DNA from: Desulfurivibrio sp044068625
Lineage (GTDB): Bacteria; Desulfobacterota; Desulfobulbia; Desulfobulbales; Desulfurivibrionaceae
Reading direction: 5' to 3'
DNA: 64,000 bases
Assembly (NCBI RefSeq): GCF_044068625.1
Contig: NZ_JBIPKH010000008.1
Coordinates: forward strand, 51,362-115,361
The notes under the pieces are model-generated. The model was not told where the DNA came from. It made no database searches and saw only the letters and a program-made list of their open reading frames with translations. Shown here piece by piece: positions 44,442 through 53,630 of the stretch (position 1 is the stretch's first letter; every line of letters starts with the position of its first letter). The position numbers and the translations under genes are program-made.

Positions 44442-45056
44442 CTAAACTTCCGGGAAGGGGAAATCCGGTTCGGCCAGCAACCGGGCCAGCCGCTGTTTTT
44501 TGGGGGTTTTGCGGTCATGGTAGGCGATCAGCGCTTCAATGGTACTGAGCACCTGATCCGCGTCGGCCCCGCGGACGATCCGTCGCCCAACCACCGGGTT
44601 GGGCCCACCCTTGCCGCCCACGTAGATATCAAACCCCTGCTTGCTCCCCATCACCCCGATATCGGTGGTCTTAACCCCGGAACAGCAGAAGGGGCAACCG
44701 GAGATGGCGATCTTGACCTTGGGCTTAAAGGGGCCGCGCCCCTGAAAATGGGCCAACAACCGTCGGGAAAGATCCTCCGGGTCCTGAACCCCGGCGGAAC
44801 AGTCCCGGCTGCCGATGCAGACCCGGGGAATGGGGAATTTACCCGGACCCTTGAAATCCACCCCCAGGGGAGCCAGCTCCGCCTTGGCCTGCTCCAGCTG
44901 CCCATCGTCAAGCCCCATCAGACGCAGATTCTGGGCGGTGGAAAGATAAACCTCCAGGCCATGGCGCTGGGCCAGCTCCAGGGCCTTGGCCATCACCGGC
45001 AGGGGCAACCGGCCGGCCGGCAACAGGATGGTCAGGCGTTTTTTTTCGTTATCCAT
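44442..45056 (-). CDS. Small siroheme/4Fe-4S nitrite-sulfite reductase-like protein
   Basis: A 204-residue protein matching half of a nitrite/sulfite reductase: a ferredoxin-like N-terminal part (about 1-65) and the siroheme-[4Fe-4S] ligand pattern C-x5-C (Cys80, Cys86) ... C-x3-C (Cys121, Cys125) in CIGSRDC and GCPFCC. Full enzymes have duplicated halves, so this resembles small or DsrC-independent sulfite-reductase-like proteins of anaerobes. Function is not assigned. The ATG at 45056 has GAGG upstream; one at 45068 is possible. Confidence 0.82.
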   Translation of the reverse strand: MDNEKKRLTILLPAGRLPLPVMAKALELAQRHGLEVYLSTAQNLRLMGLDDGQLEQAKAELAPLGVDFKGPGKFPIPRVCIGSRDCSAGVQDPEDLSRRLLAHFQGRGPFKPKVKIAISGCPFCCSGVKTTDIGVMGSKQGFDIYVGGKGGPNPVVGRRIVRGADADQVLSTIEALIAYHDRKTPKKQRLARLLAEPDFPFPEV

Positions 45057-45216
45057 CAACAACCTCATGGGAAAATATTTTTTTATTAAGGTGTGGGAAA
45101 AATCGGAAAAATTGCTCTTTTTCCCTTTCTCTTTCCTTTTTTTTCCAGTATCTATGCTGGAAAGTTAAGGCACCAAGTAACCGTCAAGCCGCACGGCACA
45201 GCACACGGGAACCGAA

Positions 45217-45636
45217 ATGGGCAGTCAGACCAGACCATACAACGACAAAACCGCCGGAGCCATCGACCGCAAGCGGGAGCGGGAACGGCAAAACATGTTG
45301 CAAAGCCTATATCGCAGCGCTCCCGAACTGGCGACCAAACTGGTCCAGCGCCTGCTGGACAAGCACATCATCGAAACCACCTCGGCCGAAGCGATTCGTG
45401 AGGTTTTCACCAACCTCTTCCACAAGCTGCCGGAGATGGAGGATTTCGACATCCAGTACAAAACCGCGCCGCTCAGGGGCCTGGTCGCCGACCCCAACTT
45501 CATCAGTCTCTACCTCACCCAGTATATCGCCGAGGATCTGATCAACCACGACACGATCCAGGATATCTACGGCGATGACCTGGAGATCTACCAGGCGGTG
45601 GATTCAGTCATGGGTGCCCTGCGCCCGCCGGCCTGA
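45217..45636 (+). CDS. Conserved hypothetical protein, 139 residues
   Basis: I do not recognise the family. The protein is soluble, with a very basic N-terminus (AIDRKRERERQNML) and mostly predicted helix, acidic toward the end (HDTIQDIYGDDLEIYQAVDSVM). No Cys, no metal motif and no membrane segment. It is flanked by the siroheme-type gene (divergent) and speA (convergent), so no operon partner is indicated. Codon use and composition match neighbours, supporting a real gene. Confidence 0.7.
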   Translation: MGSQTRPYNDKTAGAIDRKRERERQNMLQSLYRSAPELATKLVQRLLDKHIIETTSAEAIREVFTNLFHKLPEMEDFDIQYKTAPLRGLVADPNFISLYLTQYIAEDLINHDTIQDIYGDDLEIYQAVDSVMGALRPPA

Positions 45637-45655
45637 ACCGCGGCTGCCCTCCGCT

Positions 45656-47584
45656 TTAATCCAGGTTGAGGTAGGTATAGCCCCGCAGCCCCCTGGTGTA
45701 TTCATTGAGCAACCGCATCGCTTCGTTGGGCCGCAGGCGATCCTCCTTGATCGCCCGGTCGAACTGGCGCTTCATCTTGCGAGCCAGATCGTTTTCCCCG
45801 TACTGAACCAGAGCCAGCACCTTCTCCATGGTGGTGCCGGGGATGGTTTCTTCAATGTAGTACCCCTCATCCTCATCCTCATCCAGGAAGACATGGGCTT
45901 CATTGACCCGGCCAAACAGGTTGTGGAGATCCCCCATGATATCCTGATAGGCCCCGGTGAGAAAAATCCCCAGATAGTAGGGCTGGTCGTTGAGTTCATG
46001 GAGGGGCAGGGTATCCACTCCCTCCTCGAAAAGATTGATGAACTTGGAGACCACCCCATCGGAATCACAGGTGATGTCGGCCAGCGTTCCCCGCCGCCGG
46101 GGCTGCTCATTGAGCCGATGCAGGGGCATGATCGGAAAAAGCTGACCAAAGCCCCAGTGGTCGAGCAGCGACTGGAAGACGCTGAAGTTGCACAGATATT
46201 GATCACTGTACTTGCTCTCCAACTCGACGATCTCGTCGGGGACATACTCCGCCCCCTGGAAAAACTCCAGCACCTTGACCCCCACCAGCCAGAAGATCCG
46301 CTCCACCTCGGCCTTGACCTCCAGGTCCAGCAAACCCAGCTCAAAGCGGGTCTGGGCCTCCAGCTTGTACTGCTGGGCGTCGTGGTAAGCCTCCAGCGGG
46401 TTGTTCTCGCTGATGTTCTGATAGGCGTCCCAGGCGTCATCCACCAGCTTGTGCTTAACGGTGGGGGCCACCGGCTCCTCCTCCACCTGGGCCTTCTTGA
46501 TGTTGCCGAAGGTCTGGACCACCAGCAACGAATGATGCGCCACCAGAGCCCGGCCCGATTCGCTGATCACCACCGGGTGACCGACCCCCTCGGCATCGCA
46601 GACATCCATGATGTTGTAGATCACATCCCGGGCATACTCGTTGAGCGAGTAGTTGATCGAGGAGTGAAAGGTGGTGCGGCTGCCATCGTAGTCCACCCCC
46701 AGGCCGCCACCCACGTCGATATACTCCAGGGCGTGCCCCATCTTGCTCAGCTTGGCATAAAACATCGCCCCTTCCCGCACCGCCTTCTTGATGGTCAGGA
46801 TATCGGGCACCTGGGAGCCGATATGGAAATGGATCAGCTTCAGGCAATCCTCCATGCCGGCTTCCTTGAGCAGGCGGGAGGCCCGCAGGATATCCATGGT
46901 GGAAAGGCCGAACTTGGCGTTCTCCCCCCCGCTCTTCTCCCACTTGCCCTTGCCGCCGCTCATCAGCCGGACCCGGAATCCGATCAGGGGAGTCACCTTC
47001 ATCTTCTTCACCGCGGAGATGATCTGGCTAACCTCCTCCACCTTCTCCACCACCAGGATCACCTTCTTGCCCAGCTTGCGGCCTAAAAGGGCCATCCGGA
47101 TATAGTCTCGATCCTTGTAACCGTTGCAGACAATCAGGCTCTCCTGATCCTCGTGCAGGGCCAGGGCCGCGTGCAGCTCGGGTTTAGAGCCCACCTCCAG
47201 GCCATGATGGAAGGCCTGACCGGCGTCCAGAATCTCCTCCACCACTTCGCGCAGCTGGTTGACCTTGATGGGATAAACCCCACTGTAGCGGTTTTTATAG
47301 CCGGCCTCGGCAATCGCTTCGGAAAAGGCCCGGTTGATCCGCTCAACCCGGTTGCGGAGCAGATCATGGAAACGGATCAGCATGGGAAAATGGAGTCCCT
47401 GCTCCTGGGCCTCCCGAACCACATCGACAATGGCGATGCTGGCCCCCTGCTCCTTGAGCGGGGCCACCGTGACCTGGCCGGCGGCATCGATATCGAAGTA
47501 GCGCAACCCCCAGCGGTTGATCCCGTAAAGATCACGGGCCTGCTCGATGGTCCACTCTGTATCTTCCTGTTTTTCCGCAATCAT
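45656..47584 (-). CDS. speA: Biosynthetic arginine decarboxylase SpeA
   Basis: PLP enzyme that makes agmatine from arginine for putrescine/spermidine synthesis. The 642 residues include the PLP lysine Lys107 in YPIKVNQ, HFHIGSQ, EYIDVGGGLGVDYDG, ISESGRALVAHHS and a C-terminal acidic segment, all typical of the long fold-III SpeA. Divergent from the DEAD-box helicase gene and convergent with the small hypothetical gene. No other polyamine gene is in the window. Confidence 0.97.
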   Translation of the reverse strand: MIAEKQEDTEWTIEQARDLYGINRWGLRYFDIDAAGQVTVAPLKEQGASIAIVDVVREAQEQGLHFPMLIRFHDLLRNRVERINRAFSEAIAEAGYKNRYSGVYPIKVNQLREVVEEILDAGQAFHHGLEVGSKPELHAALALHEDQESLIVCNGYKDRDYIRMALLGRKLGKKVILVVEKVEEVSQIISAVKKMKVTPLIGFRVRLMSGGKGKWEKSGGENAKFGLSTMDILRASRLLKEAGMEDCLKLIHFHIGSQVPDILTIKKAVREGAMFYAKLSKMGHALEYIDVGGGLGVDYDGSRTTFHSSINYSLNEYARDVIYNIMDVCDAEGVGHPVVISESGRALVAHHSLLVVQTFGNIKKAQVEEEPVAPTVKHKLVDDAWDAYQNISENNPLEAYHDAQQYKLEAQTRFELGLLDLEVKAEVERIFWLVGVKVLEFFQGAEYVPDEIVELESKYSDQYLCNFSVFQSLLDHWGFGQLFPIMPLHRLNEQPRRRGTLADITCDSDGVVSKFINLFEEGVDTLPLHELNDQPYYLGIFLTGAYQDIMGDLHNLFGRVNEAHVFLDEDEDEGYYIEETIPGTTMEKVLALVQYGENDLARKMKRQFDRAIKEDRLRPNEAMRLLNEYTRGLRGYTYLNLD

Positions 47585-47690
47585 ATTCTATTCTCACCCT
47601 AAAATGAAAACGGCAGGATACAGAATTCCACCGAAAATTCAACAGTTCTTTGCCGCTTGCCCCCCGGGTTCGACTTCTCTTCTTCTTTTT

Positions 47691-47701
47691 TATGGTAAAA
47701 T
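47691..47701 (+). promoter_or_regulatory. Possible extended -10 promoter for the DEAD-box gene
   Basis: TATGGTAAAAT contains TG-N-TAAAAT, an extended -10 box, about 68 bases before the TTG start. No good -35 hexamer lies at 16-18 bases, so this is tentative. Confidence 0.35.
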
Positions 47702-47768
47702 CGTCTAAAGTGGCGCCGCCAACTATGAACGACAGACCGTTTTAATTTAACAGTACCGTGAGGACATT

Positions 47769-49361
47769 TTGATACGCCAATTCATTACCCGTATTCGCCG
47801 TCACCTGCGGGGAGATAAAGAGACTCCCGCCACCACCGCAACTCCCTCCGAAAGTCCCGCCACCCTGGCCGCCGCTCCTCGTCCGGATTCACCGACGATT
47901 GGGGAGGAGACAACCGCCAAACCCAAACGCCGGCGCCGGCGGCGACCGCGGAAAAGCGCCGACCCCGACCTGGCCTTAACCCAGGGGCTGGAGGGGACGG
48001 ACCCGGCCGGGGTAGCCGCGGAATCACCCGCCTGGAGTCCGGATGATTTCCAGGTGCCACCGACCGAGGGGAAAACCCGCTTTCACGATCTGGACCTGGC
48101 CCCGGAACTGATGCGGGCCATCCATGCCCTGGGATTCCAGTACAGCACCCCGATTCAGGCCCAGATCCTGCCGCCGACCCTGGCCGGCCACGACGCCTTC
48201 GGCAAGGCCCAGACCGGCACCGGCAAGAGCGCGGCCTTCCTGATCAACATCATCACCCGCCTGCTCCGGGACCCGGAAGATCAAGCGAAAAACCTGGCCC
48301 AACCCCGGGCCCTGGTCCTGGCTCCCACCCGGGAACTGGCGATTCAGATCCACCAGGACGCCCTGGAGCTGCTGCGTTTCACCAACCTCAACTGCGTGGC
48401 GGTCTTCGGCGGCACCGACTATGAAAAGCAACGCCAGGTTTTTGCCCAATCACCGGTGGATATCCTGATCGCCACCCCGGGACGGCTGCTGGACTTCGCC
48501 CGCCAGAAGGTGGTTTTCCTCAATCAGGTGGAAGTGGTGGTCATCGATGAAGCCGACCGCCTGCTGGATATGGGCTTCATCCCCGATGTCCGCCGGATCA
48601 TCCAGCAAACCCCGGACAAGAGCAAACGTCAGACCCTGCTCTTCTCCGCCACCCTGACTCCCCAGATCAGCAGCCTGGCCGCCCAGTGGACCAGGGACCC
48701 GATCACGGTGGAGATCGAACCGGAACAGGTGGCCTCGGACAACATCGAACAGCTGGTTTACATGGTCACCGCCAAGGAGAAGATGACCGTGCTCTACAAC
48801 CTGGTCACCGGCAAAAATCTGGAGCGGGTGATCGTCTTTTGCAACCGGCGGGACGTTACCCGGCGGGTGCGGGACAGACTCTATCGCCACGGGATCTCCT
48901 GCGCCATGCTTTCGGGGGAGGTCAGCCAACCCCAGCGGATGAAGACCCTGGAGAACTTCAAAGAGGGCAAGATCCGGGTGCTGGTGGCCACCGACGTGGC
49001 CGGCCGGGGGTTGCACATCGAAGGGATCAGCCACGTGATCAACTACAATCTGCCCGAGGATGCCGAGGATTACGTGCATCGCATCGGCCGCACCGGCCGG
49101 GCCGGGGCCAGCGGCATCTCGGTGAGTTTTGCCGACGAGGAGGAGTCGTTCTATCTGCCGGCCATTGAGGAGTACATGGGACGTAAACTCTCCTGCGTCT
49201 ACCCCGATGACGAACTGCTCGCGCCCCTGCCCCCGCCGATCCACAAGGCCCCGCCGCTGGAAAAAAGCAGTGGCGGCCAGGCAAGGGGGGGCGGCCGGTC
49301 CGGTGGGGGCGGGCGCCCGGCAACCCGGCGCCCGACGAGTCGCTCCCCCCGCCGCCGCTAG
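47769..49361 (+). CDS. DEAD-box RNA helicase (RhlB/RhlE-like)
   Basis: ATP-dependent RNA-unwinding protein of 530 residues. The core (about 105-470) has the Q motif STPIQ, motif I AQTGTGKS, Ia PTRELAIQ, II VIDEADRLLDMGF, III SATLT, and VI HRIGRTGRAG. An N-terminal tail has a dense Lys/Arg cluster (KPKRRRRRRPRKS) and the C-terminal tail is Gly/Arg/Ser-rich, probably RNA-binding. The start is TTG at 47769 with AGGA six bases upstream. RhlB within an RNA degradosome is plausible but unproven. Confidence 0.93.
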   Translation: MIRQFITRIRRHLRGDKETPATTATPSESPATLAAAPRPDSPTIGEETTAKPKRRRRRRPRKSADPDLALTQGLEGTDPAGVAAESPAWSPDDFQVPPTEGKTRFHDLDLAPELMRAIHALGFQYSTPIQAQILPPTLAGHDAFGKAQTGTGKSAAFLINIITRLLRDPEDQAKNLAQPRALVLAPTRELAIQIHQDALELLRFTNLNCVAVFGGTDYEKQRQVFAQSPVDILIATPGRLLDFARQKVVFLNQVEVVVIDEADRLLDMGFIPDVRRIIQQTPDKSKRQTLLFSATLTPQISSLAAQWTRDPITVEIEPEQVASDNIEQLVYMVTAKEKMTVLYNLVTGKNLERVIVFCNRRDVTRRVRDRLYRHGISCAMLSGEVSQPQRMKTLENFKEGKIRVLVATDVAGRGLHIEGISHVINYNLPEDAEDYVHRIGRTGRAGASGISVSFADEEESFYLPAIEEYMGRKLSCVYPDDELLAPLPPPIHKAPPLEKSSGGQARGGGRSGGGGRPATRRPTSRSPRRR

Positions 49362-49384
49362 CGGCGAGGATCGCCCGGCCGCGA

Positions 49385-50014
49385 TCACTCCCTGCGGGCG
49401 GCCAATTCCACCGCCAGCAGCGCCCATTGCTCAAAGCTCTCCCCCTGGGCCAGGATCTCGGCCACCGACCACCAGCCCAGGGGGTGAATATCCTCGCCGT
49501 CTCCCCTGATCGCCAGGGCCCGGCAGGCTTCGACGCCGGCCATGACTCCCAGATGAACCGCCCCCAGGTGCACCCGCCCCACCGCCGAGGTATCGTCGTT
49601 GATCCAGCCGACGAAATGGCCAGCCACCCCTTCGGCGTTGACCAGCTCCTCAACCCGCTCCCGCATCAGCGCCGCCTGATAGGCCGTGGCGGTCAAGTGA
49701 TCGCCGCCGCCGGCATCCTCACGATTGATATGACCGCCAATTCCCACGGATAAACGGCCCGCCAAGCGCCCCTCCCCCACGCCTCCCCCCCGGCGATAAA
49801 CAAAAAAACGCTCCTGGAAAGAGAAAAGCTGGTAGGGAATCAGCTGTTTGAAGGCCGGATTCTCCTCGGCCTCCCCCCGCCGAATAAAAGCTTGCGGCAA
49901 AGCCAGCACCCGCTGGGGATCGGGACCACTAAACGCCCCCTGGGGCAAAACACCCCCAAAAAGCTGTTCCAGATCCCCGCGCCCCAGACAAAAAACCTCC
50001 TCCTCCATCTTCAT
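49385..50014 (-). CDS. Nudix-like predicted phosphoesterase (MutT family)
   Basis: A 209-residue soluble protein resembling a Nudix-related group of predicted phosphoesterases. It has a beta-sheet core (YQLFSFQERFFVYRR, LSVGIGGHINRED) and a Nudix-like helix containing LMRERVEELVN, which keeps the REx2EE core, though the leading Gly/Glu of the box are shifted. The substrate cannot be deduced. Convergent with the helicase gene. Confidence 0.75.
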   Translation of the reverse strand: MKMEEEVFCLGRGDLEQLFGGVLPQGAFSGPDPQRVLALPQAFIRRGEAEENPAFKQLIPYQLFSFQERFFVYRRGGGVGEGRLAGRLSVGIGGHINREDAGGGDHLTATAYQAALMRERVEELVNAEGVAGHFVGWINDDTSAVGRVHLGAVHLGVMAGVEACRALAIRGDGEDIHPLGWWSVAEILAQGESFEQWALLAVELAARRE

Positions 50015-50209
50015 CGACAGCTATCCTCCGTGCTTACCTCTCTGCCCTAATTCGCCATTTCCCTCAACACCTGGGCATGATACCTCTGTTTGCGCCAGGA
50101 TATCAATTAACTCCTGCATCCGGGCGGAAAACCGGCCCGGGCTTAACAACTGCGACAAAAACTACGCTTCAACTCTTCTTCAGGCTGTTTTTTTGTCTTT
50201 TTTTAACCA

Positions 50210-50239
50210 TTGACAATAAGCCAGGCCCTCCTGTTTAAT
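50210..50239 (+). promoter_or_regulatory. Sigma-70 type promoter for the hybrid kinase gene
   Basis: TTGACA (50210-50215) and TTTAAT (50234-50239) are separated by 18 bases in an AT-rich gap about 50 bases before the kinase ATG at 50288. The remainder of the 50015-50287 gap shows pyrimidine-rich tracts but no gene. Confidence 0.55.
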
Positions 50240-50287
50240 GATTAACCACTTGCCCTGAAATTCCTTCTGGTAAGATAAGGGAGCCCC

Positions 50288-52993
50288 ATGGATCACCTAG
50301 ACCACAAAAGTCGTATCAGAGGCCCCATTATGCTGCTGCTGGGTCTCACCCTGCTGTTCAGCGCCATGGTAACAATCTTCACCTTTCACCATATCCACCG
50401 TCTCCATGTGGCCAGAGAAGCGGAGCAGCGCCAACAGGCGATTCAAACCCTGCTGCCAACCCTGCTGGCCCAGAATGTCAGCCTGCTTGAAGCCCAACTG
50501 AACACCCTGACCACCTGCCCGCTTTTCCTGCAGGCCTGGCGGGCGGGAGATCGGGAGGATCTGCTGGACCGGATCTCCCCCTCCTTCAACGATTTCAAGG
50601 CACGCTACCAGTTTATAAACTTCTCCCTGCGCCAGGCGGACCAGACGCTTTTCCTGCAGCTGCAGCACCCCCGCGGGCACGGCGACTACCCCGCCGGCTC
50701 AATCCTGGCCCGGGCCGTAGCCACGGGCACCCCGGCCCACGGCCTGGAGCTTGACCGCTCCGGGATCATCTTCCTCCGCCTGGTCCATCCCCTCTATCTC
50801 GATGACCAACTTGCCGGTTTTCTTGATTTCAGCCGAGATCTCCATGGACTGACCGCCACCATCCACCGGACGGTGGGCAGCGATATCTGGCTGCTTACCG
50901 CCAAGGAAAACCTCGACCGAGAGCGGTGGCGGCAAAGACCTGGCGCGGCCGATGAAGACGAGTGGGAGCGTTTCAGTCGGGAGGTGATCCTCACCAGCAC
51001 CACAAACGAGACACCTCCGGCCCTCACCGCCTTCATCGACCAGCCCCACCAAATACATCTTGGGGGTACCTTTACCACAACCATTCAAGGCTGGACCGTG
51101 CAGGGTGGCCAGGTGCCGCTTAGAGACCAGGAGGGACAGGAGATCGCCGAGCTCTTTTTCCTGGACGACGCGTCCGCACTGGTGACCTCGCTCAGTCGCT
51201 TACGGCTGCTTTTTCTCAGCGCCACCGGGGTCACCGCCGGCGGGGTTTTCCTTCTGCTGTTTCTGATTCTGGGCCGCACCCAGAACAGACTCACCGACCG
51301 GCACAGGTCCCTGCTCAGCGAAATTGAGACCCGACAGCGGGCAGAGGGGGAACTGCGGCAACTGAAGGAGGATCTGGAGCGCCAGGTGGCCAACCGGACC
51401 AGATCGATCAACGAAACAAACCAGGCCCTGCAAAGGGAGATCGAGCAGCGACAGGAGATCGAGGAGGAGCTGCGCGACGCCAAGGAGGAGTGGGAGCGAA
51501 CCTTCGACGCCATGGAGGATAGCGTTATCATCCTGGACCTTAACTTACGTATTATCCGTGCCAATCGGGCCGCTGGCGACTTTTTGGGCCTGCCGGCCGC
51601 CGAACTTGTCGGCCGGCAGTGTCACCAACTTTATCGTGACGCCAGCGAGCCCTGTCCCGACTGCCCGGTGGTGGCAACCATCGGCGACTGCCGGAAGCGC
51701 ACCACGGAGATCGAGCACTGCCAACTGGACAAAACCCTGCTGGCCTCCGCCTGGCCGATCAGCGATGGGGACGGCTCCTGCCGGAGGTTGGTCCACGTGG
51801 CCAGGGATATCACCGAACAGAAAAAATTCGCGACCAAACTCCAGCAGACCAGAAAGATGGAGGCCATCGGCACCCTGGCCGCGGGGGTAGCCCATGATTT
51901 CAACAATATCCTCACCGGAGTCCTGGGCTACGGCGAACTGATTCTGCGGGAGGCCGCCGCCGACTCAGCGGTGGCAAAAGATATCGGTCAGATCGTTGAA
52001 CTGGGCCGGCGGGGTGCCGCCCTTACCCGGCAACTTCTGGCCTTCAGTCGCCAGCAGACCGTGGAGATGCGTCCGCTGGACCTCAATGAGCTCACGGCGA
52101 ATCTCATGAAATCCTCCGGTCGCCTGATCGGCGAGGATATCGAGATCAAATTCAACCCCGGCCCTAATCTTGCCCCCGTAAAGGCCGATCCGATGCAGAT
52201 GGACCAGGTTATCCTCAACCTGGTGGTCAATGCCCGCGATGCCATGCCCACCGGCGGAACCCTGACCATTGAAACTGCCAATGTCGAGATTGACGCCGCA
52301 CAGGCCGAACGCCACCCGGGGATGAAGCCTGGGCCCCATGTGATACTGGCCATCTCCGACACCGGCATCGGCATGGATCGGGAGGTGCGGGAACATATCT
52401 TCGAGCCCTTCTTCACCACCAAGGGGGTGGGCCAGGGTACCGGGCTGGGCCTGGCCACCGTCTATGGAATCATCCAACAGCACCAGGGCAGCATCTGGGT
52501 TTACAGTGAAGTCGGCCAGGGCACCGAGTTCAAAATTTTCCTGCCCGTAACCGGGACGCCGGATATGCCAGCGCAAATCACCCGGGAGCCGGATCTTCCC
52601 CGGGGTCAAGAAACCATTATGGTGGCGGAAGATGAGGAGATACTGGCCAGCATGATCGGCCGCACCCTGGAAAATCTGGGCTACACGGTTTTGACCGCCC
52701 GGGATCCGGCCGAGGCGGAACTTCAGCTGGAGGCCCGGCCGGCGATCGATTTGCTGCTAACCGACATGGTCATGCCCGGCGGCAACGGCATGGAGCTCTA
52801 CCGGCGGTTGGCGGCCCGGCGCCCAGGCCTCAAGGTGCTGTTCATGTCGGGCTACAACCAGGCCGCCCTGGAGCAGAAGACTATGGATTTTGCCGGCCTG
52901 CCCTTTATCCAGAAGCCTTTTACCGCCGGCGAAATCGCCCGACTCGTGCGCCATGTTCTGGATCAACAAAACAGGTTGAACCCGGGCAACTGA
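50288..52993 (+). CDS. Membrane hybrid histidine kinase (periplasmic sensor, PAS, REC)
   Basis: Sensor of 901 residues: TM1 (about 13-33), a periplasmic sensor of about 270 residues with a double-Cache-like pattern, TM2 (about 308-330), a coiled coil (about 340-405), a PAS domain with a CHQLY...CPDCP cysteine motif (about 410-520), HisKA with His536 in GVAHDFNNILTGV, HATPase_c (DTGIGMD, FFTTKGVGQGTGLGL) and a C-terminal receiver with Asp826 in LLTDMVMPG. No cognate output gene is adjacent. GGGAG precedes the ATG. Confidence 0.93.
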   Translation: MDHLDHKSRIRGPIMLLLGLTLLFSAMVTIFTFHHIHRLHVAREAEQRQQAIQTLLPTLLAQNVSLLEAQLNTLTTCPLFLQAWRAGDREDLLDRISPSFNDFKARYQFINFSLRQADQTLFLQLQHPRGHGDYPAGSILARAVATGTPAHGLELDRSGIIFLRLVHPLYLDDQLAGFLDFSRDLHGLTATIHRTVGSDIWLLTAKENLDRERWRQRPGAADEDEWERFSREVILTSTTNETPPALTAFIDQPHQIHLGGTFTTTIQGWTVQGGQVPLRDQEGQEIAELFFLDDASALVTSLSRLRLLFLSATGVTAGGVFLLLFLILGRTQNRLTDRHRSLLSEIETRQRAEGELRQLKEDLERQVANRTRSINETNQALQREIEQRQEIEEELRDAKEEWERTFDAMEDSVIILDLNLRIIRANRAAGDFLGLPAAELVGRQCHQLYRDASEPCPDCPVVATIGDCRKRTTEIEHCQLDKTLLASAWPISDGDGSCRRLVHVARDITEQKKFATKLQQTRKMEAIGTLAAGVAHDFNNILTGVLGYGELILREAAADSAVAKDIGQIVELGRRGAALTRQLLAFSRQQTVEMRPLDLNELTANLMKSSGRLIGEDIEIKFNPGPNLAPVKADPMQMDQVILNLVVNARDAMPTGGTLTIETANVEIDAAQAERHPGMKPGPHVILAISDTGIGMDREVREHIFEPFFTTKGVGQGTGLGLATVYGIIQQHQGSIWVYSEVGQGTEFKIFLPVTGTPDMPAQITREPDLPRGQETIMVAEDEEILASMIGRTLENLGYTVLTARDPAEAELQLEARPAIDLLLTDMVMPGGNGMELYRRLAARRPGLKVLFMSGYNQAALEQKTMDFAGLPFIQKPFTAGEIARLVRHVLDQQNRLNPGN

Positions 52994-53010
52994 ACCCACC
53001 CCGTGGGCAC

Positions 53011-53045
53011 AAAAAAAGGGCTTACGGAATGAACCGTAAACCCTT
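53011..53045 (-). terminator. Rho-independent terminator downstream of tRNA-Pro
   Basis: On the minus strand a 12-bp stem with one mismatch (AAGGGTTTACGG against CCGTAAGCCCTT) and a 6-base loop is followed by eight T residues. It lies just downstream of tRNA-Pro and between it and the convergent hybrid kinase gene, where it may also slow opposing transcription. Confidence 0.85.
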
Positions 53046-53053
53046 GTTCTTTC

Positions 53054-53130
<77 letters not shown>

Positions 53131-53181
53131 CAAAACGTGATCTTTAACCTTTTTTACCCTTGGCTGTCAAGCAAGAAGTGG

Positions 53182-53622
53182 CTATCGCTCAAGGATCTTC
53201 TGTAAATCGAGTAACTCCTGCTTGATCCCGCCAAAGAGTGAGGTGACACCGGTCTTCTCCCCACCAGCCGCAGGCTCCGGAGCCGCAGCCGACGGCGGGC
53301 CGGGCCGCTCCTCCTTTGCCGGCCCTGTGCCGGCTGCTGTCGGAAGGGCTGGTGAGGCGGCTCCCCCCCGCCGTTCACGGGCCAGCAGCTTCTTGGCCCC
53401 GCTGATCGTAAACCCCTCCTCCTTGAGGAGCCGTTTGATCCGCAGGATATTTTCCACATCTCCCCGCCGATAAAGGCGTTGACGGGAGTTGGCCCGCTGG
53501 GGGCTGAGAATGCGGAATTCCGATTCCCAGTAGCGCAGGACATGCTGCTTAACCCCGGTTATTTCGCATACTTCGCCTATTTTAAAATAGAGCTTGTCCG
53601 GAATCGGCGTTGCCTGATCCAC
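53182..53622 (-). CDS. MerR-family transcriptional regulator
   Basis: A 146-residue regulator. The N-terminal winged helix-turn-helix is clear (KLYFKIGEVCEITGVKQHVLRYWESEF, then RQRLYRRGDVENILRIKRLLKEEGFTI), and an Ala/Pro-rich linker (about 85-120) leads to a short helical end. No Cys metal-sensing site is present. The start is GTG at 53622. This MerR type commonly follows ihfA in Desulfobacterota and other Proteobacteria; its effector is unknown. Confidence 0.9.
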   Translation of the reverse strand: MDQATPIPDKLYFKIGEVCEITGVKQHVLRYWESEFRILSPQRANSRQRLYRRGDVENILRIKRLLKEEGFTISGAKKLLARERRGGAASPALPTAAGTGPAKEERPGPPSAAAPEPAAGGEKTGVTSLFGGIKQELLDLQKILER

Positions 53623-53630
53623 GTCGCCAC

